The notes: a model not told the origin generated them from the letters alone. DNA of 52,089 bases from Castellaniella sp041675725 (GCF_041675725.1 NZ_JBAYTI010000017.1:1-52089); one strand, 5' to 3'; counted from the first letter of the stretch, positions 18,059 through 26,871 are shown. Translations and numbers: made by a program.

Positions 18059-18064
18059 ATTGTA
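18059..18064 (-). promoter_or_regulatory. Possible pepN -10 element
   Basis: Read on the minus strand, TACAAT stands about 31 bases before the pepN ATG and just after the hns terminator hairpin, where a pepN promoter is expected. No good -35 hexamer is found 16-18 bases upstream, so this is a weak prediction. Confidence 0.35.
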
Positions 18065-18108
18065 GTCCAGCCGTTCGAAGGGTACGGATCGTTTGCCAGC
18101 GGGCTAAA

Positions 18109-18140
18109 GCAACAAGCCCCGCTGGTGCGGGGCCTGTTGC
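18109..18140 (-). terminator. Terminator hairpin after the H-NS-like gene
   Basis: GCAACAAGCCCCGC (18109-18122) pairs with GCGGGGCCTGTTGC (18127-18140) with one mismatch around a 4-base loop. On the minus strand it is followed by TTTAG. It lies 23 bases after the hns-like stop codon, so it probably ends that transcript before pepN. The T run is short. Confidence 0.72.
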
Positions 18141-18163
18141 AAGCACGAGCGGCAACTGCGTGA

Positions 18164-18556
18164 TCAGATGGTGGCTGGCACTGCGGGTTGTTCGATCAGG
18201 AAGGTGTCGCGCGATACGCCCGTTGCTTCGGCGTCGGAGATCCAGCGCGGCGCCTTGCCGCGACCCGTCCAGGTGGCCCCCGTGTTCGGGTCGCGGTACT
18301 TGGGCGGAATCACACGCTTGCTGGCCGGACGGGCCGCGGCGCCGCCCGCCGTTTTGCTGGCCGCCCGCGTAGCCGACTTGCGGTTATAAATAACCGCGAT
18401 GTCTTCCAGGGAAATATCATAATCGCGCATTGATTTCACGATGGACGCAATCATGGGCTTGCGTTCTTTTGCTTTGAGCTGTTGCATCTTTTTTTCGAGC
18501 TTGTCGATTTCTTTCTGAATTCGGTTTTTTTCTGCACTATAGCTGGCTCGGGGCAT
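18164..18556 (-). CDS. H-NS family nucleoid-associated protein (BpH3 type)
   Basis: 130 aa from the ATG at 18556, with GGAG six bases upstream; a 24-residue upstream extension is not family-like. The N-terminus is a charged coiled coil for oligomerisation (AEKNRIQKEIDKLEKKMQQL). The C-terminus holds the DNA-binding motif YRDPNTGATWTGRGKAPRWI (about residues 88-107). An Ala/Lys/Arg-rich linker joins them. Such proteins bind AT-rich DNA and silence genes. A terminator follows. Several paralogues are common in Burkholderiales, so no specific gene name is given. Confidence 0.9.
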   Translation of the reverse strand: MPRASYSAEKNRIQKEIDKLEKKMQQLKAKERKPMIASIVKSMRDYDISLEDIAVIYNRKSATRAASKTAGGAAARPASKRVIPPKYRDPNTGATWTGRGKAPRWISDAEATGVSRDTFLIEQPAVPATI

Positions 18557-18724
18557 TACTGACTCCGGTGTGTAGGGATTCAATTGGTTTAGGGAAAATT
18601 TTAAAGAAGTTTGATCTCGACGATTCACGTCGACATTTTAAACAGATTTTGCGTTGCATGTAATCCTCTGCATGCATGTTCTTCTTATATAATTTCAACG
18701 TCATGTATTTCGGATGCTTGGATA
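18557..18724. promoter_or_regulatory. Divergent AT-rich control region between the hns-like and nit genes
   Basis: This 168-base gap is clearly more AT-rich than its surroundings. It contains TATAAT at 18688-18693 (plus strand, possible -10 for the nit gene), a TTTAAAAT stretch on the minus strand, and an inverted repeat TCGACG-attca-CGTCGA at 18617-18633. AT richness next to an H-NS gene is compatible with autoregulation. No good -35 was found. Confidence 0.4.
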
Positions 18725-19552
18725 ATGGAATATGCAGACCCCGTACCGGTGGCCGCCATACAAATGGTATCCGGCGTTCGGGTGGCCGATAATCTCCGCC
18801 AGGCTGCGTCCCTGATCGGGCAGGCTGCGGCCGCCGGCGCGAAGCTGATCGTACTGCCAGAATATTTTTGTCTGCTGGGCCAGGATCCGGCCGACAAGCT
18901 GGCGATCGCAGAAACGGCAGGCCTGGGTCCAAACCAGGATTTCCTGGCCGGTCAGGCCCGTCAGCATGGCATCTGGCTGGTGGGCGGCACCATTCCCGTG
19001 CGCAGCCCGGATCCAGAACGAATCTACAATACCTGCCTGGTGTTCGACCCCAGCGGACAACCGCATGCCCGCTACGATAAACTGCACTTGTTCGGTTTTC
19101 AGGGGGCGCATGAATCGTACGATGAATCGCTTACCATTCGGCCAGGCGATGGCCGCAACCCGGCTTTCAGCCTGCCGTTCGGACGGGTTGGGCTGGGTAT
19201 TTGCTACGATGTGCGGTTTCCCGAGTTCTTCCGTGCCCAGGGCGACATGCAGGTCATCATATTGCCAGCGGCCTTTACCCATACCACGGGTTCGGCGCAC
19301 TGGGAGATCCTCCTTCGGGCGCGGGCCATCGAAAATCAGTGCTATGTGCTGGCCAGCGCGCAGGGGGGGCGGCACGAAAACGGCCGGCGCACCTGGGGGC
19401 ACACCATGCTGGTGGATCCTTGGGGCGAGATCGTCGATTGCCTGCCCGAAGGGCCGGGCGTGGTCTCCGGCGAGCTCTCCGCCGAACGCATCCGTGCAGT
19501 CCGGCGCTCGCTGCCTGCGTTGCACGACCGGGTGGTCGAACGACTCGCATAA
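18725..19552 (+). CDS. Nitrilase-superfamily amidase, NIT1-like (deaminated glutathione amidase type)
   Basis: 275 aa. The Glu-Lys-Cys triad is visible: Glu in VLPEYF, Lys in RYDKLHLF, Cys in GLGICYDVRFPE. HTTGSAHWEILLRARAIENQCYVLASAQGGRH and WGHTMLVDPWG are close to NIT1/YbeM proteins that hydrolyse deaminated glutathione, a metabolite-repair role. The ATG at 18725 gives the usual N-terminus; frame upstream of it is not conserved. It sits 66 bases before tldD on the same strand. The superfamily is certain, the substrate is by similarity. Confidence 0.88.
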   Translation: MEYADPVPVAAIQMVSGVRVADNLRQAASLIGQAAAAGAKLIVLPEYFCLLGQDPADKLAIAETAGLGPNQDFLAGQARQHGIWLVGGTIPVRSPDPERIYNTCLVFDPSGQPHARYDKLHLFGFQGAHESYDESLTIRPGDGRNPAFSLPFGRVGLGICYDVRFPEFFRAQGDMQVIILPAAFTHTTGSAHWEILLRARAIENQCYVLASAQGGRHENGRRTWGHTMLVDPWGEIVDCLPEGPGVVSGELSAERIRAVRRSLPALHDRVVERLA

Positions 19553-19618
19553 GCCCACCAGGCGCCCGGCGCGGCGCAGGCGCCGGCCCTTCTCCTTAAT
19601 TGCTACTGGACATTCTCA

Positions 19619-21073
19619 ATGAAACTGACGGAACCCGGCCTTGAAGCCTTGCATGCCGCGCGCAACCTGCTGATGGATCCATGGGGGCTCGATGAAAGCC
19701 ATTTTGCACAGGCGCTGGCCGAAATCCATGCGCACAAGGTCGATTATGCCGATCTCTACTTCCAGTACAGCTGTTCAGAAGGCTGGAGCCTAGAGGAAGG
19801 CATCGTCAAGACCGGCAGCTTTTCCATCGACCAGGGCGTGGGGGTGCGGGCCATACAGGGCGAGAAAACCGCTTTTGCCTATTCGGATGCGTTGTCTGCC
19901 GACGCGTTGCTGTCTTCAGCGCGCGCGGTACGCAATATTGCCCGGCGGGGGGCAGGGCGCTGCCACGTCACACCGCCCGGGGCCCGGGCGGACTCGCTGT
20001 ACTCGGCCATCAATCCGGTCGACTCTCTGTCCGCCCCCGAAAAGGTCGCCTTGCTCGAGCGCCTCGAGCGCATGGCCCGGGCGGCTGATGCAGAAATCAT
20101 CCAGGTCATGGCGGGGTTGGCTGCCGAGCACGACGTCGTGCTCATCGTAGGTAGCGACGGCCGCCAGGTGGCCGACGTGCGGCCGTTGGTACGGTTGTCG
20201 CTGACGGTCATCATGGAGCGTGCGGGGCGGCGTGAAATGGGCCATGCCGGGGGCGGCGGGCGCGTGGGCCTGGCCTATTTTTCGGATGAGATCCTGCAGG
20301 GCTATGTGCAGCGGGCCGTACATGAAGCGCGCGTCAACCTCGAGGCGCAGCCTGCCCCCGCAGGGCAAATGCCCGTGGTGCTGGGATCGGGCTGGCCCGG
20401 CATCCTGTTGCACGAGGCGGTCGGTCACGGGCTCGAGGGCGACTTCAACCGCAAGGGCTCCAGCCTGTTTTCAGGACGGATTGGCGAGCGGGTGGCATCC
20501 CGCGGTGTCACCGTCGTAGACGACGGTACCCTGCCCGATCGCAGAGGTTCACTGAATGTCGATGACGAAGGCCATCCCAGCCAGCGCAATGTGCTGATCG
20601 AAGACGGCATCCTCAAAGGCTACATGCAAGACAGCCTGAATGCCCGCCTCATGGGGCAGGCTACGACGGGCAATGCTCGCCGCGAGTCTTACGCCCATAT
20701 CCCCATGCCGCGCATGACCAACACGTATATGTTGGCGGGTCGCGACGACCCTCAGGCCATCATTGCCTCCGTCAAGAAAGGCCTGTATGCGGTCAATTTC
20801 GGCGGTGGGCAGGTCGACATCACCAGCGGCAAGTTCGTTTTTTCGGCGTCCGAGGCGTATCTGATCGAAAATGGCCGCATCACCCGCCCGGTCAAGGGGG
20901 CCACCCTGATCGGCAGTGGCCCACAGGCGATGGGCCAAATCGCCATGATCGGCAACGACCTGGCGCTGGATTCTGGCGTAGGCACCTGTGGCAAAGAAGG
21001 TCAAAGCGTGCCGGTCGGCGTCGGCATGCCGACGCTCCGGATCGATGGCCTCACCGTCGGCGGTACCGCCTGA
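19619..21073 (+). CDS. tldD: Metalloprotease TldD
   Basis: 484 aa, normal size. The metal site is ILLHEAVGHGLEGDFNRKGSS (HExxxH), followed by VVDDGTLPDRRGSLNVDDEG and RNVLIEDGILKGYMQDS. TldD pairs with TldE/PmbA as a heterodimeric protease that degrades unfolded peptides and, in some bacteria, matures microcin B17 or helps CcdA turnover. The partner gene is not in this window. The AI-2E family gene starts one base after its stop. Confidence 0.96.
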   Translation: MKLTEPGLEALHAARNLLMDPWGLDESHFAQALAEIHAHKVDYADLYFQYSCSEGWSLEEGIVKTGSFSIDQGVGVRAIQGEKTAFAYSDALSADALLSSARAVRNIARRGAGRCHVTPPGARADSLYSAINPVDSLSAPEKVALLERLERMARAADAEIIQVMAGLAAEHDVVLIVGSDGRQVADVRPLVRLSLTVIMERAGRREMGHAGGGGRVGLAYFSDEILQGYVQRAVHEARVNLEAQPAPAGQMPVVLGSGWPGILLHEAVGHGLEGDFNRKGSSLFSGRIGERVASRGVTVVDDGTLPDRRGSLNVDDEGHPSQRNVLIEDGILKGYMQDSLNARLMGQATTGNARRESYAHIPMPRMTNTYMLAGRDDPQAIIASVKKGLYAVNFGGGQVDITSGKFVFSASEAYLIENGRITRPVKGATLIGSGPQAMGQIAMIGNDLALDSGVGTCGKEGQSVPVGVGMPTLRIDGLTVGGTA

Positions 21074-21074
21074 G

Positions 21075-22166
21075 ATGTCGCCGACGGTTAATTTCCGCAG
21101 CTTTCTGCTGTTGCTGATTGCGGTATCCATCGCCTTCTTCAGTATTCTGCTGCCATTTTATGCCGCTCTTTTCTGGGGCGGTGTGCTCGCGGTCCTGTTC
21201 AGCCCGCTGCAGCGTTTCATGTTGCGGGTCACCGGCCAGCGGTCGGGCTTGGCGGCATTGCTGTCCCTGCTTTGCATCATATGCATCGTCATCCTGCCCA
21301 TGCTGTTCATTGCGGGGTCGCTGGCCAACGAGGTCGCTAGCCTGTACAGCCGGATCAATTCGGGTCAACTCAATCTCGGCCGGCATTATGCGCAGATTAT
21401 TTCAGCGCTGCCTGTGTCGGTTCATGGCTGGCTGGACTCCTACGGTTTTGGCAATCTGCTCGATATCCGTGAAAAACTGTCGGCGGGTGCCCTCGAGGTC
21501 AGCCAATGGCTGGCTCGCCAGGCTGTCAACATCGGCCAGAATACCTTCCAGTTCGTCATTGGGCTCGGGGTCATGCTGTACCTGCTCTTTTTCCTGCTGC
21601 GTGATGGCCCCGAGCTGGCGGCGCGCATCAAACACGTGATTCCGCTGGAAGACAATTACCGGCATGATTTGCTGCTGAAATTCGCCACCGTGGTGCGTGC
21701 GACTGTCAAGGGCAATATCGTGATTGCGGCCGCACAGGGTTTGCTGGGTGGGCTCATGTTCGCTTTTCTGGGTATCCAGGGCCCTTTGTTCTGGGGCGTG
21801 GTCATGGGGGTGTTGTCGCTGCTGCCGGCCGTGGGCGCTTCGTTGATCTGGGCGCCGGTGGCCATTTATTTCCTGGTGACCGGCGATCTCTGGCAGGGTG
21901 TGCTGCTGATTCTTTTTGGCCTGCTGGTCATCGGTTTGCTCGATAATCTCCTGCGCCCCATACTGGTTGGCAAGGACACCAAATTGCCGGATTACGTCGT
22001 GTTGGTTTCGACGCTGGGCGGTCTTTCGGCATTCGGCCTCAACGGCTTCGTGATCGGGCCGTTGTTTGCCGCACTCTTCATCACGTGCTGGGACATGTTC
22101 CCAGACGTGGTCGCCCTATACCATGAAGGCAGGGAAAATTCGCACCAGGCGCCCCCACCGCCCTGA
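21075..22166 (+). CDS. AI-2E/PerM family membrane protein
   Basis: 363 aa from the ATG at 21075, directly behind the tldD stop (TGAGATG). About seven or eight hydrophobic segments, with the family stretch FVIGLGVMLYLLFFLLRDGPELA and the GLLGGLMFAFLGIQGPLFWGVVMG...LPAVGASLIW motif. Relatives are annotated as AI-2 exporters, permeases or ion antiporters (YhhT, TqsA, PerM); substrate unknown. An upstream extension of 29 residues overlaps tldD and is rejected. Confidence 0.88.
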   Translation: MSPTVNFRSFLLLLIAVSIAFFSILLPFYAALFWGGVLAVLFSPLQRFMLRVTGQRSGLAALLSLLCIICIVILPMLFIAGSLANEVASLYSRINSGQLNLGRHYAQIISALPVSVHGWLDSYGFGNLLDIREKLSAGALEVSQWLARQAVNIGQNTFQFVIGLGVMLYLLFFLLRDGPELAARIKHVIPLEDNYRHDLLLKFATVVRATVKGNIVIAAAQGLLGGLMFAFLGIQGPLFWGVVMGVLSLLPAVGASLIWAPVAIYFLVTGDLWQGVLLILFGLLVIGLLDNLLRPILVGKDTKLPDYVVLVSTLGGLSAFGLNGFVIGPLFAALFITCWDMFPDVVALYHEGRENSHQAPPPP

Positions 22167-22184
22167 TGGACGGTGAATTTCATG

Positions 22185-22190
22185 TACAAT
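22185..22190 (+). promoter_or_regulatory. Possible -10 element for tRNA-Thr
   Basis: TACAAT matches five of six consensus bases and lies 62 bases before the mature tRNA. The region 16-17 bases upstream (CTGATG) matches the -35 poorly. It falls just after the stop codon of the preceding gene at 22166. Confidence 0.42.
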
Positions 22191-22252
22191 CCCTGGCTTT
22201 GGTGCTGTCTGCCAGGCAGCATCGATCAGGCACGGGCGACGCCCGTGGCCAG

Positions 22253-22328
22253 GCCGGCTTAGCTCAGTTGGTAGAGCAGCTCATTCGTAATGAGAAGGTC
22301 GGGGGTTCGACTCCTCTAGCCGGCACCA
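22253..22328 (+). tRNA. tRNA-Thr, anticodon CGT
   Basis: 76 bases including an encoded CCA. The acceptor stem GCCGGCT pairs with AGCCGGC; the D arm contains AGCTCAGTTGGTAGAGC; the anticodon loop TTCGTAA presents CGT, reading the threonine codon ACG; the T arm has GGTTCGACTCC. All arms of the cloverleaf can be drawn. Confidence 0.97.
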
Positions 22329-22428
22329 ATTCCCAGGTTCTTCAGTCCATTTCGGGCAGGCCGGCGCCATCGAGGGTGCCTGAATCCTGTTACGATAAAG
22401 TCGTGTAGACGCAAGACAAGGAACCATC

Positions 22429-23256
22429 ATGACACAAGAAACAGCCCCGGCCGGCCAGGCCACCCCCGTGCTCAGCCTCGAAGGCAAGATTGCATTGGTG
22501 ACTGGCGCCGCCAGCGGCCTGGGCAAACGTATTGCCGAACTCTTTGCTCAGGCCGGTGCCGACATCGTGATCGCCGACCTGAACCAGGCGGCCGCTCAGG
22601 CCACGGCAGATGCCATTGCCCAGGCGGCGGGTGTGAAAACCATGGCGGTCGCCATGGATGTCACCGACGAAGCGGCAGTGGATGGCGGGTTTGCCCAGGT
22701 AGAAAAAGCGCTGGGCCCGGTCGATATCATGGTCAGCAATGCCGGTATACAAATCGTGGCGCCCATCCAGGATTTCAAATTTTCAGACTGGAAGAAGCTC
22801 CTGGCGGTGCACCTGGATGGTGGCTTCCTGACGTCGCGCGCCGCAGTGCGCCAGATGATTGCCTCGAAAAGGGGCGGCAGCATTATTTTCATGGGGTCCG
22901 TGCATTCAAAAGAGGCCTCGCGCCTGAAAAGCCCGTATGTCGCTGCAAAGCACGGCCTCGAAGGCCTTGCCAAGGTGATTGCCAAAGAGGGTGCCGCCTA
23001 CGGCATCCGGGCCAACGTGATTTGCCCCGGCTTCGTGCGTACGCCGCTGGTCGAGAAACAAATCCCCGAGCAGGCCAAAGAACTGGGCATTACCGAAGAA
23101 GAAGTGATCCGCAATGTCATGCTCAAGGATACCGTCGACGGAGAATTCACCACAGCCGACGATGTCGCACAGGTGGCACTGACTTTTGCCGCGTTTCCCA
23201 GCAATGCGCTCAATGGCCAGTCTTTGGTGGTCAGCCACGGCTGGTTCATGCAGTAG
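22429..23256 (+). CDS. bdhA: D-3-hydroxybutyrate dehydrogenase (SDR family)
   Basis: 275 aa, slightly long because of an 18-residue N-terminal tail. Rossmann motif VTGAASGLGKR, SNAGIQ, catalytic Ser in FMGSVHSKEAS, YVAAKHG (Tyr-x3-Lys), then NVICPGFVRTPLVEKQIPEQA, a stretch typical of 3-hydroxybutyrate dehydrogenases. It interconverts 3-hydroxybutyrate and acetoacetate with NAD, as in polyhydroxybutyrate turnover. AAGGA lies just before the ATG. It is the only gene between tRNA-Thr and fliC and converges with fliC. Confidence 0.9.
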   Translation: MTQETAPAGQATPVLSLEGKIALVTGAASGLGKRIAELFAQAGADIVIADLNQAAAQATADAIAQAAGVKTMAVAMDVTDEAAVDGGFAQVEKALGPVDIMVSNAGIQIVAPIQDFKFSDWKKLLAVHLDGGFLTSRAAVRQMIASKRGGSIIFMGSVHSKEASRLKSPYVAAKHGLEGLAKVIAKEGAAYGIRANVICPGFVRTPLVEKQIPEQAKELGITEEEVIRNVMLKDTVDGEFTTADDVAQVALTFAAFPSNALNGQSLVVSHGWFMQ

Positions 23257-23275
23257 CGGGCGCGTACATAAAAAA

Positions 23276-23312
23276 CCATCCGCCATCCGGCGGGGCGCCG
23301 GATGGCGGATGG
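23276..23312 (-). terminator. Rho-independent terminator of fliC
   Basis: A perfect 17-bp stem (CCATCCGCCATCCGGCG at 23276-23292 with its complement at 23296-23312) closes a 3-base loop. On the minus strand it is followed by six T residues. It stands 45 bases after the fliC stop codon. On the plus strand there is no T run, so it mainly serves fliC rather than bdhA. Confidence 0.9.
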
Positions 23313-23357
23313 CGGGGCCGGTGCCTCGGCCCCTGGGGTAAACCTATGGCGTCATGC

Positions 23358-25079
23358 TTAACGCAGCAGGCTGAGCATGGTTTGCGGTACCTGGTTTGCC
23401 TGGGCCAGAACGGCCGTGCCGGCTTGCTGCAGGATCTGCGCGCGCGTCATGTTGGAGACTTCAATGGCGTAGTCGGCGTCTTCGATGCGCGAGCGGGCCG
23501 CCGACAGGTTGGTGACCGTATTGTTCAGGTTGGCGATGGTGGACTCGAAGCGGTTTTGAATCGCACCCAGGTCGCTGCGCATGCCGTCGACGGTGGACAG
23601 GGCCTGGTCGAGTGCTTTCAGCGGGTTGGCCGTACGGGCTGAAATCGTCTGGGCATCCTGGGTGAAGCCGCCATCGTTGGCCAGATAGACGACATTGCCC
23701 TGGTGGTCGGTCACGTTGCCGTTGCTGGCGTGCGAATAGTACGTTGTGGTGACGGTCTCGGTGTAGTCGCTGTTGGTCGTGAAGCCGCCGCCGCCCATTG
23801 GGTCGCCATCGACGTACAGTGGGTCGAGCGCGTTGTCGGCAACCAGGCCGTCGTTGTCGACGTTGTAGGTGCCAGCCAGAGGCCCGCCACCATTCACGAC
23901 GAATGACCCTGCGCTGGCTGCCACGGCCGTCGCCAGTTTTTCTGCCGAGATGGTTGCGCCGGTGACGTCGATGTCACCGGCGTCGCCCGCGATGGATATC
24001 GTGGTGTCGCCTACGGTGATGGTGGCCGCGACCGCAGCGTTCGAGCCGTCGACGTTGTTTTCCAGTGCCGACAGGCTGGCGGCGGGTGGATTGCCCACCG
24101 AGTTCTGGGTCAGGTTGCCGGTGACGTCGAGGTACAGCGCCGAGCCGTCCCGTGCGGTGATCGAGCCGTCTTGCTTGATGACGACGTCTACGCTGGTGCC
24201 ACCGATATCGATGGATGCTTCGACTGAATCGCCTACGTTGGGCGTGAGGTAGGCTTGCAGGCTGCCGACGCTGACCGCGCTGGCATCGAAGCTGAACGTG
24301 TTGGAACCGGCATCGTATGTGTACACACCGCCGTCGGCCTGTACGCCCAGGCCTGTATTGGTGCCGGCATAAGTGACCTGGGTGGCATCGCCCAGGCTTT
24401 GCAGCACATTGTTGGCCGTGGCCCGTGCATTGTCGGTGGTGGTGTTGACGGTTTGTGTGTAGGTGGTCGTGCCGTCGATGGTCGCCCCTTGGGCGAAACC
24501 GGCGAGCGTCAGGTCGTTGGCGCTGGCGTGCGCGTTGTCGACTGCGCCCTTGTCGTTGACATTGAAACCCGAAAGGCCCAGGGTGCCCGCCGTGATCTTG
24601 CTTAGGCTGATTTCGATGGTTTCACCATCGTTGGCTCCCACCTGGATGGACATTTGCGTGTCGTTGGCCAGGACGCGCACGCTGTTGAACTGCGTTTGCG
24701 ACGATACCCGATCGATTTCGTCCAGGCGCTGCTGGATTTCTGCCTGGATCGAATCCAGGTCCGACTGGGAGTCCGACCCATTGGCCGCCTGTACGGCCAG
24801 TTCGCGGATGCGCAGCAGGTTGTTGTTGATTTCATTGAGCGAACCTTCGGTGGTCTGTGCGATGGAGATGCCATCATTGGCGTTGCGTGCCGCCTGTGAC
24901 AGACCCTGGATGTTCGCGGTGAACCGATTGGCGATGGCCTGCCCGGCGGCATCGTCTTTCGCGCTGTTGATGCGCAGGCCCGAAGACAGGCGCTCGATGG
25001 CGGTGCCCAGTGAATTCTGGGACCTGTTCAGGTTGTTCTGGGAGACCAGAGCAAGGTAGTTGGTGTTGATGACGGCCAT
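23358..25079 (-). CDS. fliC: Flagellin FliC
   Basis: 573 aa. The N-terminal D0/D1 part (AVINTNYLALVSQNNLNRSQ, LSSGLRINSAKDDAAGQAI, about 1-165) and C-terminal D1/D0 part (LSTVDGMRSDLGAIQNRFES to the LSLLR end, about 475-573) are typical flagellin. The middle, about 300 residues rich in Asp, Thr, Ala and Gly, is the surface-exposed variable region. The filament subunit is exported by the flagellar type III apparatus. AAGGAG precedes the ATG. It is transcribed away from the rest of the flagellar locus, from its own sigma-28 promoter, with its own terminator. No cysteine or cleaved signal peptide is seen, as expected. Confidence 0.97.
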   Translation of the reverse strand: MAVINTNYLALVSQNNLNRSQNSLGTAIERLSSGLRINSAKDDAAGQAIANRFTANIQGLSQAARNANDGISIAQTTEGSLNEINNNLLRIRELAVQAANGSDSQSDLDSIQAEIQQRLDEIDRVSSQTQFNSVRVLANDTQMSIQVGANDGETIEISLSKITAGTLGLSGFNVNDKGAVDNAHASANDLTLAGFAQGATIDGTTTYTQTVNTTTDNARATANNVLQSLGDATQVTYAGTNTGLGVQADGGVYTYDAGSNTFSFDASAVSVGSLQAYLTPNVGDSVEASIDIGGTSVDVVIKQDGSITARDGSALYLDVTGNLTQNSVGNPPAASLSALENNVDGSNAAVAATITVGDTTISIAGDAGDIDVTGATISAEKLATAVAASAGSFVVNGGGPLAGTYNVDNDGLVADNALDPLYVDGDPMGGGGFTTNSDYTETVTTTYYSHASNGNVTDHQGNVVYLANDGGFTQDAQTISARTANPLKALDQALSTVDGMRSDLGAIQNRFESTIANLNNTVTNLSAARSRIEDADYAIEVSNMTRAQILQQAGTAVLAQANQVPQTMLSLLR

Positions 25080-25205
25080 GAGATACTCCTTTGAGGGAAA
25101 AACGGCGTTTCCGACTTTGATTCAGGAAGGCCCGGCATCGGGCCCGAAATCTATCTGAAGGCGACGTGGCGGGCCTTGGATATGTTTCGTGTTCCTATGT
25201 ACTGG

Positions 25206-25232
25206 GTTACGGCAGGATTCCGGAAAAATTTA
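25206..25232 (-). promoter_or_regulatory. Sigma-28 (FliA) promoter of fliC
   Basis: Read on the minus strand: TAAATTTT, an 11-base spacer, GCCGTAAC. This compares with the enteric consensus TAAAGTTT-N11-GCCGATAA. It predicts a leader of about 120 bases before fliC, containing a small hairpin (GGCCCG-gcat-CGGGCC, 25129-25144). Spacing and motif agree with the two other sigma-28 candidates in this window. Confidence 0.75.
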
Positions 25233-25315
25233 GTTGAAGCCGTGCCAAACACCGCAAAATCAGGGTATATACTGAGTTGAACCATTGATTTTTACAAACC
25301 ATGACAGGAGGCGTT

Positions 25316-25942
25316 ATGCGTTTGCTTGGCTCGGGACACAGTCCGTTCGCGCGTAAGGTGCGCATCGTTTTCATCGAAAAAGAAATTCCCTATGAATGGG
25401 TGGCCGAAGATGTCTGGGCGGCCGATACGCACATGTCGGCCGTCAATCCGCTGGGCAAGGAGCCTTGTCTACTCACAGACGGCAACGAAGCCATTTTCGA
25501 CTCGCGCGTGATCGTCGAGTATCTGGATCAGGCGTCGACATCGAATCCGCTGATTCCGCTGATGGGGCGCGCGCACCTAGAGGTGCGGCTCTGGGAGGCC
25601 ATGGCCGATGGCCTGATGGATGCGGCCACGACCGCACGCCTCGAACAGACCTGGAAGGGGCGCCAGGCCGCTGAACGCTCCCAGGCCTGGATCGATCGCC
25701 AAATGAAGAAGATCGGCGACACCTTGCAGGTCATGGATCAGCGGTTGGCCGGCCAGCCGTGGTGCATTGCCGGGGGGCACCTGACGCTGGCCGACCTGGT
25801 GGTGGGCTGCGCGCTGTCGTATCTGGACTTTCGCTTTTCGGATCTCGGTTGGCGTGCGCGTCACCCGAACCTGGCGCGGCTGTATGATACGCAGCTGCAG
25901 GGGCGGCCCAGTTTTCAGCAGACCGCCCTGAGCGACCACTGA
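25316..25942 (+). CDS. Glutathione S-transferase family protein
   Basis: 208 aa from the ATG at 25316, placed five bases after a full AGGAGG; an ATG at 25301 lies before that site and is unlikely. N-terminal thioredoxin-like domain (MRLLGSGHSPFARKVRIVF, NPLGKEPCLLTD, IFDSRVIVEYLD) and all-helical C-terminal domain (LTLADLVVGCALSYLDFRF). The Ser in SPFARK is the probable glutathione-activating residue. The physiological substrate is unknown. It converges with the AraC regulator. Confidence 0.88.
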   Translation: MRLLGSGHSPFARKVRIVFIEKEIPYEWVAEDVWAADTHMSAVNPLGKEPCLLTDGNEAIFDSRVIVEYLDQASTSNPLIPLMGRAHLEVRLWEAMADGLMDAATTARLEQTWKGRQAAERSQAWIDRQMKKIGDTLQVMDQRLAGQPWCIAGGHLTLADLVVGCALSYLDFRFSDLGWRARHPNLARLYDTQLQGRPSFQQTALSDH

Positions 25943-25977
25943 GCAGGCCGCCCCGTGCGCCCCTGCGCGGCGGGCCG

Positions 25978-26871
25978 TCAGGCCCGGGGGCTGGCTTGCA
26001 TGGTTTGCCGGTACCGGGCGGGCGTCATGTCGGCGTGGCGGGTAAAAAAATGCGTAAAGTAGCTGGGGTCGTCGAACCCTAGCTGGTAGGCGATGGTGCT
26101 GACGTTTCGATCGGTGTGTGTCAGCAGGCGTTTGGCTTCGAGCATGATGCGCTCCTGCACGATCTGCTGCGGTGCCAACCCGCTGACTGCCTGGCAGGCC
26201 CGTTGCAGGGTGCGATCACTGACTGACAACACCAGGGCGTAGTCGCTGATGCGCTTGTGGGTGGCATAGTGTTGCTCTACCAGCGCGTGGAAGTCCTGGA
26301 ACAGGGTCCATTGTTTTTGGTCCGACAGCGGTGCGGAAATCTTTTCGTGTCGCTGCTGGCGGGTCAGCTCGACAAAAATCTGCAAGATATGCCCAAAAAA
26401 AGCGGCCTGGTAGTGGTCGCTCATTTTGGTGTATTCCTGCCACAGTGAGTGGAACAGGCGGGCCATGATGACATCCAGGCCGCTGGCCGCATCGGCCTGG
26501 ATGGCCTGAGAGGGTCCCAGCACCCAGGTTTTCAGTGGGGGCAGGTGGGTCGATAGGGTGTGTATCAGCTCCTGGCTGAGGGTGAGGGTCATGCCGCGGG
26601 CGTCCGGGCTCACCCGGAAGGCGTGGATGGCGGGCGCAGGCACGAAAATGACGGCGGGCGGCTGTACATCCAAATACCGGCCTTCGAGAAAGGCTTGGAT
26701 AGTGCCTTCGTGCACCCAGATCAGGTGGGCAAGATCCAGATGGCGGTGGGCCTGCATCGAATCTTTTAACCGGTGCCGAAAATCCGCCAGCGTTTCCATG
26801 TGGACGTAGCTGGGCTCGACCGCTTGGTAGTTCTGGCCATAGAGCGCGTAGGTAGGCAGTGCGATATCCAT
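25978..26871 (-). CDS. AraC/XylS-family regulator, PobR/HpaA-like
   Basis: 297 aa from the ATG at 26871; a TTG five codons earlier is possible. The N-terminal cupin-type sensor domain (HRHLDLAHLIWVHEGTIQAFLEG...PPAVIFVPAPAIHAF) resembles PobR/HpaA activators of aromatic-acid catabolism; the C-terminal two helix-turn-helix motifs end in VSTIAYQLGFDDPSYFTHFFTRH...TPARYR. Effector is unknown. It is divergent from the chemoreceptor gene over 175 bases, so it may control itself and possibly the receptor; no aromatic catabolic gene is adjacent. Confidence 0.88.
   Translation of the reverse strand: MDIALPTYALYGQNYQAVEPSYVHMETLADFRHRLKDSMQAHRHLDLAHLIWVHEGTIQAFLEGRYLDVQPPAVIFVPAPAIHAFRVSPDARGMTLTLSQELIHTLSTHLPPLKTWVLGPSQAIQADAASGLDVIMARLFHSLWQEYTKMSDHYQAAFFGHILQIFVELTRQQRHEKISAPLSDQKQWTLFQDFHALVEQHYATHKRISDYALVLSVSDRTLQRACQAVSGLAPQQIVQERIMLEAKRLLTHTDRNVSTIAYQLGFDDPSYFTHFFTRHADMTPARYRQTMQASPRA

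Noticed and set aside
25946..25976. Hairpin between the convergent GST and AraC genes as terminator
   Set aside because: The stem is interrupted by several bulges and no T run follows on either strand.
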